30,207 nt of DNA from CALFBG01 sp045110315 (GTDB lineage: Bacteria > Bacteroidota > Bacteroidia > Chitinophagales > Saprospiraceae): assembly GCA_045110315.1 (NCBI GenBank), contig JBGCFY010000114.1, forward strand, positions 1-30,207, in the 5' to 3' direction. Below, piece after piece: positions 8,080 through 15,144 of the stretch. The stretch's first letter is position 1, and the number at the start of each line of letters is the position of its first letter. The notes beneath the pieces were generated by a model. The model was not told the origin of the DNA, searched no databases, and saw nothing but the letters and a program-made list of their open reading frames with translations. The translations under genes and the position numbers were made by a program.

Positions 8080-8118
8080 ACGGGTGATGTAGTTTAATAG
8101 CTATCTCACCCGTTTTTT
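8080..8118 (+). terminator. Rho-independent terminator after rplQ
   Basis: ACGGGTGA (8080-8087) and TCACCCGT (8106-8113) form an 8-bp stem with an 18-base loop, followed by a run of six T. It lies 32 bases after the rplQ stop and closes the ribosomal cluster. Confidence 0.85.
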
Positions 8119-8287
8119 ATAGCCAAATACGAATATGATTTTAGGATAATTTTCTTTGTCTTGGTATTTAGTCAAATTAAGGCTACCGACAATCAAAGAT
8201 ATCAGGAGGTAGCGCTTTGACTAAGAAATAATTTCAATTGAAAGCTACTTTTTAAAGAAATCGCAAAGTCAAATAACTAAGAAATAT

Positions 8288-8295
8288 TATCTTTG
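8288..8295 (+). promoter_or_regulatory. Bacteroidota-type -7 box upstream of carA
   Basis: TATCTTTG at 8288-8295 matches TAnnTTTG and is followed by CACT, giving the same 12-mer as the infA promoter. The carA ATG is 35 bases downstream. No convincing TTTG -33 box was found upstream. Confidence 0.6.
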
Positions 8296-8330
8296 CACTA
8301 ATTTTAGATCATGATTATCATAAAACGCTT

Positions 8331-9476
8331 ATGGAACAAAATTTAGCAATACTCCTTCTTGAAGATGGCACCGTTTTTCATGGAAAAGCGGCAGGAAAGA
8401 TAGGAACTACTTACGGTGAAATTTGCTTTAATACCGGAATGACGGGTTACCAAGAAATTTTTACCGACCCTTCTTATTTTGGTCAAATGTTGGTAACGAC
8501 AAATGCTCACATCGGAAATTATGGTATCAGCAATGCTGACGTAGAATCGGATAGCATCAAAATCTCAGGTTTAGTTTGTAAAAATTTTAATGAAGACTAT
8601 TCGAGAAGTATGGCGGATCAGTCGATTCAAGAATATTTTGAAGCTCATAACTTAGTTGCCATCTCAGATGTAGATACTCGTGCGATTGTTCGACATATCC
8701 GTAGCAAGGGAGCAATGAATGCGATCGTTTCCTCGGAAATCTTAGATGTTAATACCTTGAAGGGTAAGTTGAAAGATATTCCTTCAATGAAAGGATTAGA
8801 GTTAGCTTCCAAAGTAAGTACTAAAGAAGTCTACTTTATGGGAGATGAAAATGCAAGCTTGAAGGTTGCGGTATTAGATATCGGAGTTAAGAAGAATATC
8901 TTAAAATGTTTGGTGGAAAGAGATTGCTATTTGAAAGTATTTCCAGCAAAGACCTCTTACGAAGAGATGAAAGCTTGGAATCCTGATGGCTACTTTTTAT
9001 CAAATGGTCCTGGCGATCCAGCGGCAATGCCTTACGCAGTAGAAACGGCAAAAGCAATTCTTCTAGCGGATCAACCGTTGTTTGGAATTTGCTTGGGACA
9101 CCAGATTTTGGCCTTAGCGCTAGGTATTTCAACGTATAAAATGCACAACGGGCATCGAGGGATTAATCATCCCGTTAAAAATGTTATTACTGGACGATCC
9201 GAAATTACGAGTCAAAATCACGGTTTCGGCGTAAGCCAAGAAGCAATCCTTGCGAATGAAAGCGTAGTGGAAGTTTCACACAAAAATTTAAATGATGATA
9301 CGATCGAAGGTATTCGGGTAGTCGGTAAAAAAGCGTTTTCGGTGCAATATCACCCAGAAGCTTCACCCGGACCACACGATTCAAGATACTTATTCGATGA
9401 TTTTATAGCATTGATAGAAGGAGCTACTAATAAAACCACAACCAAAAAATTTAATCACACCACTAAAAAAGTTTAA
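8331..9476 (+). CDS. carA: Carbamoyl-phosphate synthase small subunit (glutaminase)
   Basis: This subunit hydrolyses glutamine and passes ammonia to CarB for carbamoyl phosphate, which feeds pyrimidine and arginine synthesis. The 381-aa product has the N-terminal CPSase small-chain domain (residues 1-140, GEICFNTGMTGYQEIFTDPS, VDTRAIVRHIRSKGAMNA). A class I glutamine amidotransferase domain follows, with nucleophile C254 in FGICLGHQ and H341/E343 in YHPEAS. All catalytic residues are present. carB is not adjacent. eno starts five bases after the stop, so the two are probably co-transcribed. Confidence 0.96.
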   Translation: MEQNLAILLLEDGTVFHGKAAGKIGTTYGEICFNTGMTGYQEIFTDPSYFGQMLVTTNAHIGNYGISNADVESDSIKISGLVCKNFNEDYSRSMADQSIQEYFEAHNLVAISDVDTRAIVRHIRSKGAMNAIVSSEILDVNTLKGKLKDIPSMKGLELASKVSTKEVYFMGDENASLKVAVLDIGVKKNILKCLVERDCYLKVFPAKTSYEEMKAWNPDGYFLSNGPGDPAAMPYAVETAKAILLADQPLFGICLGHQILALALGISTYKMHNGHRGINHPVKNVITGRSEITSQNHGFGVSQEAILANESVVEVSHKNLNDDTIEGIRVVGKKAFSVQYHPEASPGPHDSRYLFDDFIALIEGATNKTTTKKFNHTTKKV

Positions 9477-9481
9477 GTTTT

Positions 9482-10768
9482 ATGAGCAGCATATTAGATA
9501 TTCGATCACGAGAAATTTTAGACTCTCGCGGAAATCCAACCATTGAGGTGGAGGTATTAACGGAAAGTGGTTCTTTTGGTAGAGCCGCCGTACCATCTGG
9601 TGCTTCTACGGGTAAGCACGAAGCCGTAGAATTAAGAGATAACGACAAGAAGCGATTCCTTGGAAAAGGAGTACTTACTGCTTGTAAAAATGTTGAAGAA
9701 ATTCTTCGAGAAGGTTTGATCGGGGTAGAAATTACCGATCAAATTTATATCGATAATTTGATGAAAGAATTAGATGGTACAACAAATAAATCAAAACTAG
9801 GTGCCAACGCTATTCTAGGTGTTTCTTTAGCTGTAGCCAAAGCTGCCGCAGAGGAAGCGGGGCAATCGCTGTATCGCTACGTCGGTGGTGTAAATGCACA
9901 CGTATTGCCCGTACCGATGATGAACATTTTAAACGGTGGTTCGCACGCAGATAATAGTATCGACTTCCAAGAGTTTATGATCATGCCCGTCGGTGCAGAA
10001 TTTTTCTCCGATGGTTTGAGAATGGGCGTTGAAGTATTTCACCATTTGAAAGCGGTATTGAAAAAGAAAGGTTATTCTACCAACGTAGGAGACGAGGGTG
10101 GTTTTGCACCCAATATCAAGTCTAACGTCGAAGCGATTGAAATCGTTATTCAAGCAATTGAAAAAGCAGGTTTCCGACCAGGAGAAGATATGGTAATTGC
10201 AATGGATGCCGCGGCTTCTGAATTTTATAACGAAAAAGAAAAAGTATACCACTTCCACCAATCTACAGGAGAAAAATTAACGAGTGCGGAGATGGTAGAT
10301 TACTGGAAAACTTGGTGTGATAAATATCCTATTCTCTCCATTGAAGATGGTTTGCACGAAGACGATTGGACGGGTTGGTCTTCTTTGACGAAAACTTTGG
10401 GTGATAGAATTCAATTAGTAGGAGACGATTTATTTGTTACCAATACCGAGCGCTTACAAAGAGGAATCGATACGGATGCTGCAAATTCAATTTTGATTAA
10501 AGTAAACCAAATCGGAACCTTAACGGAAACCATTGATGCGGTTAATATGGCTACTCGGAATGCTTTTACGAGCGTAATGAGTCACCGGTCCGGAGAAACG
10601 GAGGATACCACAATTGCTGATTTAGCCGTAGCACTGAATACTGGGCAGATCAAAACGGGATCAGCGTCTCGCTCCGATCGGGTTGCTAAATATAATCAAT
10701 TGCTTAGAATCGAAGAAGAATTGGGCGATTCTGGAATTTATCCAGGGCGAGCATTATTAGGACGATAA
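9482..10768 (+). CDS. eno: Enolase (phosphopyruvate hydratase)
   Basis: Enolase converts 2-phosphoglycerate to phosphoenolpyruvate in glycolysis, and the reverse in gluconeogenesis. The 428-aa product is the normal length. Landmarks are MSSILDIRSREILDSRGNPT at the start, the flexible loop AVPSGASTGKHEA near residues 35-47, GANAILGVSLAVAKA, the metal-site stretches IAMDAAASEFY and SIEDGLHEDDW, and the signature ILIKVNQIGTLTET with catalytic K340. SHRSGETEDT and GQIKTGSASRSDR (K391) follow. It sits five bases after carA and 21 bases before the divIC-like gene. Confidence 0.97.
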   Translation: MSSILDIRSREILDSRGNPTIEVEVLTESGSFGRAAVPSGASTGKHEAVELRDNDKKRFLGKGVLTACKNVEEILREGLIGVEITDQIYIDNLMKELDGTTNKSKLGANAILGVSLAVAKAAAEEAGQSLYRYVGGVNAHVLPVPMMNILNGGSHADNSIDFQEFMIMPVGAEFFSDGLRMGVEVFHHLKAVLKKKGYSTNVGDEGGFAPNIKSNVEAIEIVIQAIEKAGFRPGEDMVIAMDAAASEFYNEKEKVYHFHQSTGEKLTSAEMVDYWKTWCDKYPILSIEDGLHEDDWTGWSSLTKTLGDRIQLVGDDLFVTNTERLQRGIDTDAANSILIKVNQIGTLTETIDAVNMATRNAFTSVMSHRSGETEDTTIADLAVALNTGQIKTGSASRSDRVAKYNQLLRIEEELGDSGIYPGRALLGR

Positions 10769-10789
10769 TTGTCCTTAAATTTATAGATC

Positions 10790-11107
10790 ATGGCAACACG
10801 TAAAAATCCTTTTCAAGTTTACCTCAAAAAGATACCAACGCCTTTGCGAAATTGGTACTTCTGGGTACTTATCTTGTTTTTTGCGTGGTTAATTCTCTTT
10901 GACCGACACGATTTTTTGACGAATTGGAAACTCCAACAAACACTCAATAAATTAGAAGAGGACAAAGTTTATTACCAAGAAAATATTAAAGCAATTCAAG
11001 AGGATAAAAAAGACATCGAAAAGGATAAAGAGAAATTTGCTAGAGAACATTACTATATGCAAAAAGATAAAGAAGATGTTTTTATTATTGATAAAGAAGA
11101 AGAATAA
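10790..11107 (+). CDS. Septum formation initiator (DivIC/FtsB-like) cell division protein
   Basis: This is a 105-aa bitopic protein. A short basic cytoplasmic N-terminus is followed by one transmembrane helix (about residues 22-41, WYFWVLILFFAWLILF). A periplasmic coiled coil runs over residues about 45-85, rich in Glu/Lys and Leu/Ile. The ending KFAREHYYMQKDKEDVFII is the conserved septum-formation-initiator motif (AREKYxMKKxxEDVF). FtsB/DivIC proteins bridge FtsL and FtsQ/DivIB in the divisome. In many Bacteroidota this gene follows eno, which supports the call. It is probably co-transcribed with carA and eno. Confidence 0.88.
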   Translation: MATRKNPFQVYLKKIPTPLRNWYFWVLILFFAWLILFDRHDFLTNWKLQQTLNKLEEDKVYYQENIKAIQEDKKDIEKDKEKFAREHYYMQKDKEDVFIIDKEEE

Positions 11108-11147
11108 AATCAGGGGATAATATTCCACTAGAAAAATATTTTAGATA

Positions 11148-11203
11148 GAAGATGTTTTAAAATGCTTTACCGGTAGGTATTAAGATCTACTTTAAACAAC
11201 TTC
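11148..11203. repeat. 56-bp inverted-repeat element upstream of sucD
   Basis: GAAGATGTTTTAAAAT (11148-11163) faces TACTTTAAACAACTTC (11188-11203), giving imperfect terminal inverted repeats that match the ends of the 183-bp element at 21276-21458. The right half (GGTATTAAGATCTACTTTAA) also resembles 26481-26502. It fills the gap between the divIC-like gene and sucD. Confidence 0.55.
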
Positions 11204-11257
11204 ATAAAGTCATGTTCTCAATACGATAGCATATTCAAATAACGATAAAATAAAATT

Positions 11258-12130
11258 ATGTCTGTTTTAGTTAATAAGGATTCAAAAATCATCGTGCAAG
11301 GATTTACTGGAAAAGAAGGTAGCTTCCACGCAGGACAAATGATTGAGTACGGCACCAATATCGTAGGTGGTGTGACTCCGGGAAAAGGAGGACAAACGCA
11401 TCTCGAAAAGCCTGTATTTAATACCGTAAAAGAAGCGGTAGACAAAGTAGGAGCAGATACTTCTATTATTTTCGTACCTCCAAGATTTGCGGGCGATGCC
11501 GTTATGGAAGCTGCAGAAGCTGGAATTAAAGTGATCATCTGTATCACAGAAGGAATTCCTGTACAAGATATGGTGAAGGTGAAAGCTTACATCAATGATA
11601 AGGATTGCCGATTGGTTGGTCCTAACTGTCCTGGTGTAATGACTCCTGGAGAAGCAAAGGTAGGAATCATGCCCGGTTTTATCCATAATCCAGGAAGAAT
11701 TGGAATCGTTTCACGTTCGGGAACCCTTACTTACGAAGCCGTTGATCAGGTTACGAAAGCCGGAATGGGACAATCTACTTGTATCGGAATCGGTGGAGAT
11801 CCAATCGTAGGAACAACCACGAAAGATGCGGTACAGATGTTGATGGAAGATCCTGAAACGGATGGTATTATCATGATCGGTGAAATCGGAGGAAGTATGG
11901 AAGCTGACGCAGCAAGATGGATTAAAGAACACGCAACAAAGCCGGTCGTTGGTTTCATCGCTGGTCAAACAGCTCCTAAAGGAAGAACAATGGGACACGC
12001 TGGTGCAATCATCGGTGGAGATGAAGATACGGCAGAAGCTAAAATGAAAATTATGGCAGATTGTGGTATTCACGTGGTGAAATCTCCTGCTCACATCGGT
12101 AAAACAATGGCGGAAGTATTGAATAAGTAG
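11258..12130 (+). CDS. sucD: Succinate-CoA ligase, ADP/GDP-forming, alpha subunit
   Basis: With SucC this enzyme makes succinate and NTP from succinyl-CoA in the TCA cycle. The 290-aa product has the CoA-binding Rossmann domain (VQGFTGKEGSFHAGQMIEYG, residues about 14-33, and GVTPGKGGQ). The CPGVMTPGEAKVGIMPG loop and the phosphohistidine H247 in GRTMGHAGAII follow. The length is normal. sucC is not next to it. A repeat element separates it from the divIC-like gene, so it may have its own promoter. A clear terminator follows. Confidence 0.96.
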   Translation: MSVLVNKDSKIIVQGFTGKEGSFHAGQMIEYGTNIVGGVTPGKGGQTHLEKPVFNTVKEAVDKVGADTSIIFVPPRFAGDAVMEAAEAGIKVIICITEGIPVQDMVKVKAYINDKDCRLVGPNCPGVMTPGEAKVGIMPGFIHNPGRIGIVSRSGTLTYEAVDQVTKAGMGQSTCIGIGGDPIVGTTTKDAVQMLMEDPETDGIIMIGEIGGSMEADAARWIKEHATKPVVGFIAGQTAPKGRTMGHAGAIIGGDEDTAEAKMKIMADCGIHVVKSPAHIGKTMAEVLNK

Positions 12131-12196
12131 TCTTTACTTGCTCAATCATTTCGTAGCCTTCTAGGCAATCGTTGGTACGAATGTTCGTATTAACAC

Positions 12197-12236
12197 ATGA
12201 GGTTAAATCTGAGCAATCAGGTCTAACCTCATTTTT
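12197..12236 (+). terminator. Rho-independent terminator after sucD
   Basis: ATGAGGTTA (12197-12205) pairs with TAACCTCAT (12224-12232). A nested CTGA-GCAA-TCAG hairpin lies inside, and a five-T run follows at 12232-12236. It ends the carA-eno-divIC-sucD group. Confidence 0.85.
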
Positions 12237-12426
12237 GTATAGGAACTGTAGTTATTTTGAATTGCAGTTTATTATATTTTATTTATTTAAATATTTTATT
12301 CCATTTCGAGGCAACAAAAATATTTTCCAACGGTATACTTACAATAGTATAACTAGATTGGAATAAATACTCCATTCCTTTCTCTAGGCATGATTTAACT
12401 TCGAACAATTATAACTTAGAAGGTCA

Positions 12427-14058
12427 ATGAGTAGTAAAAAAGACCTCATTTTTTTCCGACGCGTCAGCATCGTATGTGCTGTTTTGCTTCTTGGAATTAC
12501 CCTGATGAATGCTTTCATGGTCACGGATATTCAAGATGTTGCGTTACCTCGATTGTTTATTGCGATAGCTTTGCTCGCAATGAATTACACTTCGTATCAC
12601 AATGTATTTGTGCGGAGGAATTGCTCTTCTATTTTTTATTTGTTGTTGCTCCTCTATATTTCCTACGCTATTCATTTGAGTTTTCTCAATCATTTCCCAA
12701 TCTATGATGTCTCCGCAACGATCATTGTTGCGATCGCCTTAGCGGCATTATTCAAATCGAAAAAACATTTACGAATATACTTAATTGTTGTTTACTTGGA
12801 GTTTTTTGGTCTTTTCTTTATGTGTGAAAAACCAATTGTAGAAACCAATTATTTATTCATGTCCTTGACGCTTTTGATCGCACTAGGCTATTTCGTTTTG
12901 GTGGGAAAATTAGATGCAATTGCTTCGTTGACGAAAAGTAAAGCTGCACTGCTAAAAAGTGAAATTCGCTTCAAAAATATTTTTGAATATTCTCCGATTG
13001 GTATTTTGCTCTTGGATAGCAACTTGAATGTCATGCAAGTAAATCCTACGGTCGTGAAAATTCTTGGCTACTCAGAAGCAGAATTAAAACTGATGCATCG
13101 ACTCAATTATATTGATGAACACGATTTTTTGCCTACCAATATTGTACTTAAAAAAATCAAAGGAGGTGGGAACAAACCGCTCGTCAAGGAGCAACGTTTT
13201 ATTCGTAAAGACGGCACCAAGCGATGGCTAAGATCTACTTTAGAAGTCATGGATGATTTACAAGAGGGTGTACCTTGTATTATTTCTATGATTGAAGATA
13301 TCTCTTTCGAGCAATCGGCACGGATGAAGTTGAACGAGTATGCACAAAAATTAAAAAATCACAATGAGTCTTTGGAAGAGTTCAGTTACGTTGTATCTCA
13401 TGATTTGCAAGAACCTTTGCGCATGATTAAAAGTTATACGAGCTTAATTAAACGGCGCTATATCAAAGGACTAAACAATAAAGAAGCGGAACTTGATATT
13501 GACTACGTTTTGGATGGAGCGGATAGAATGAGTTTGCTCATTCGAGATATGTTGAGTTATTCTAAATGGAGTGCAAAACCTTTTACGACGGAAGAGGTAA
13601 GTTCAATGGCTGTGCTGACGGACGTGATTCAAAACCTGAGTATGTCAATGCAAGAAAAAGAAGCAGAAATTACTTGCCACGATATGCCGGATTTAGCAAC
13701 GAATCGTGTTTTACTTGGACAAATTTTTCAGAACTTAGTTGGTAATGGTTTGAAGTACAGTCAAGAAGATAGAAGCCCTAGGTTAACCGTTTACGGAGAA
13801 GAACGCGCGTATGATATTTTGTTTACCATCAAGGACAACGGAATGGGATTTGACCTGAAAGAAAAGCAAAGGATTTTTGGTTTGTTTCAAAGAATCAATC
13901 CGCACGGCGTCAATAAAGGAACGGGCATTGGATTAGCGATTTGTAAAAGAATCATCGAGCGACAAGGCGGACAAATTTGGGCAGATGCTACACTTGGAGA
14001 AGGCTCAACCTTTTATTTCACTTTACCCAAAAGAAAACTATCCACGATGGAAATTTAA
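12427..14058 (+). CDS. Membrane-bound PAS-domain sensor histidine kinase
   Basis: This is a 543-aa sensor kinase. Six hydrophobic segments lie within residues about 12-165. A PAS domain with its C-terminal motif follows (about 178-300: FKNIFEYSPIGILLLDSN, GYSEAEL, RKDGTKRWLRST). The dimerisation/phosphoacceptor domain has H325 in SYVVSHDLQEPLRMI, the variant typical of phytochrome-like and PAS kinases. The ATPase domain has the N box NLVGNGLKYS, G1 DNGMGF, F box FGLFQRI and G2 GTGIGLAICKRI, so it looks catalytically complete. There is no receiver domain and no response regulator next to it, so the partner is unknown. The ligand is also unknown. It converges with the gene at 14098 with only 39 bases between the stops. 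Confidence 0.93.
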   Translation: MSSKKDLIFFRRVSIVCAVLLLGITLMNAFMVTDIQDVALPRLFIAIALLAMNYTSYHNVFVRRNCSSIFYLLLLLYISYAIHLSFLNHFPIYDVSATIIVAIALAALFKSKKHLRIYLIVVYLEFFGLFFMCEKPIVETNYLFMSLTLLIALGYFVLVGKLDAIASLTKSKAALLKSEIRFKNIFEYSPIGILLLDSNLNVMQVNPTVVKILGYSEAELKLMHRLNYIDEHDFLPTNIVLKKIKGGGNKPLVKEQRFIRKDGTKRWLRSTLEVMDDLQEGVPCIISMIEDISFEQSARMKLNEYAQKLKNHNESLEEFSYVVSHDLQEPLRMIKSYTSLIKRRYIKGLNNKEAELDIDYVLDGADRMSLLIRDMLSYSKWSAKPFTTEEVSSMAVLTDVIQNLSMSMQEKEAEITCHDMPDLATNRVLLGQIFQNLVGNGLKYSQEDRSPRLTVYGEERAYDILFTIKDNGMGFDLKEKQRIFGLFQRINPHGVNKGTGIGLAICKRIIERQGGQIWADATLGEGSTFYFTLPKRKLSTMEI

Positions 14059-14097
14059 AATAATTTTAAGTAGTACAGGAGGCGGATAAAGGATTAG

Positions 14098-14685
14098 CTA
14101 AAGCATTGAAAAAATTAGAAAGGCAAGGATCGCAATTGCAATGACGACTGCAATGGTGGTAAAACTCGAATTGCCGCTACGATATTCGTTGAAAAGTAAT
14201 TCCACGACGTCTCGCCATTCTAAGTTTTTGACAACCGATTCTCTACCCATCACAAAATATCGACGATGACCTTTCCGAGACTGATCTCCATGTTTTTTAA
14301 GGATAAAGAAATCTCTAGATAAATAAGCAAGATCGTACAGTTCACTCTTTGCAATGGAACCACCGGCGATACGTTCAATAATCATCGTATTGGATTTTTC
14401 AAAAATCCGCCAACTTCCTTTATAAATATCCCCGTCAATTGAAATCAGGTATTCATTGTCTTGGTTAAAAATGTGCAACATTGATTCGTGAAAATCTTCA
14501 GATTCTCTAATCTCTAACCAGCGCGTTTCAAAATAATCCTTTTCTTCGTATTCATACAAATCGTCTCCCCAAGGTCGAATATTAGGAATGATAAGATCCA
14601 AATAATCGTCCATACTTTCTCGGAGGGGTAATTCCAATTCGAAAGTACGAGATAATTTGTCTAACATTTGATTCTCAATCGCCAT
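14098..14685 (-). CDS. Unrecognised protein with C-terminal membrane anchor
   Basis: I do not recognise this family. The 195-aa product has no signal peptide. Residues 1-170 are soluble and rich in acidic and aromatic residues (PWGDDLYEYEEKDYFETRWL). A beta-strand-like central part contains ISIDGDIYKGSWRIFEKSNT, which looks somewhat like small lipocalin or META-type barrels, but this is only an impression. The last about 20 residues (TIAVVIAIAILAFLIFSML) form a single hydrophobic helix ending at the C-terminus, so it is tail-anchored with the bulk in the cytoplasm. It is divergent from the TIR-domain gene across 459 bp and convergent with the sensor kinase. Confidence 0.75.
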   Translation of the reverse strand: MAIENQMLDKLSRTFELELPLRESMDDYLDLIIPNIRPWGDDLYEYEEKDYFETRWLEIRESEDFHESMLHIFNQDNEYLISIDGDIYKGSWRIFEKSNTMIIERIAGGSIAKSELYDLAYLSRDFFILKKHGDQSRKGHRRYFVMGRESVVKNLEWRDVVELLFNEYRSGNSSFTTIAVVIAIAILAFLIFSML

Positions 14686-15144
14686 AATTTATTAGTATTG
14701 AGTAACTCCAATTTCTGTGAACTACTTAAGTTCGATTAAAATAGGAAGAATTTCACTAAAGTTTAGTTAAAACTTTTATATTTTTAAGCAACCGTTTACT
14801 TTACCAGCTGACGGAGTAGCTTTGTATTACGAGAATATACTTCAAGGTTTACGCCATTTACGCGTTAATTTCAGGGACAAAGTGTATTAAGTGAAATGTA
14901 TTTGGCAAAGAAAATAAGACTTTTAAATGACTTTGTTATTTTCTTCTACCCAATACCGCTAACAGTTATGCCAATAATTAGATTAATTATTACGTTTAAT
15001 CCTTTCAAAATAAACCGTAAGGATCAATTCGTTATTTTTAAAACAAACTTCAGCGTTTGAATTACGGTTAAAGCCTCCTGAATCTTCAATTTCGCTCAAT
15101 CTTGAAAACTTAAACATCTTTTTAACGGATTTTAGTCTAACGAT
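14686..15144. other. Divergent intergenic region of 459 bp
   Basis: It separates two divergent starts, so both promoters should be here. No clear TAnnTTTG box was found for either. It contains an inverted repeat, AAGAAAATAA (14908-14917) with TTATTTTCTT (14936-14945), 10-bp arms and an 18-base loop. A shorter AAAGTTT/AAACTTT pair lies near 14758-14777. No coding frame was recognised. Confidence 0.5.

Noticed and set aside
11282..12094. Long frames on the - strand inside sucD
   Set aside because: They are antisense shadows of a complete, conserved enzyme; the Ser/Cys/His-rich composition is typical of such shadows.
12172..12366. 64-codon open frame after sucD
   Set aside because: It overlaps the sucD terminator hairpin, has low-complexity aromatic content and no family resemblance.
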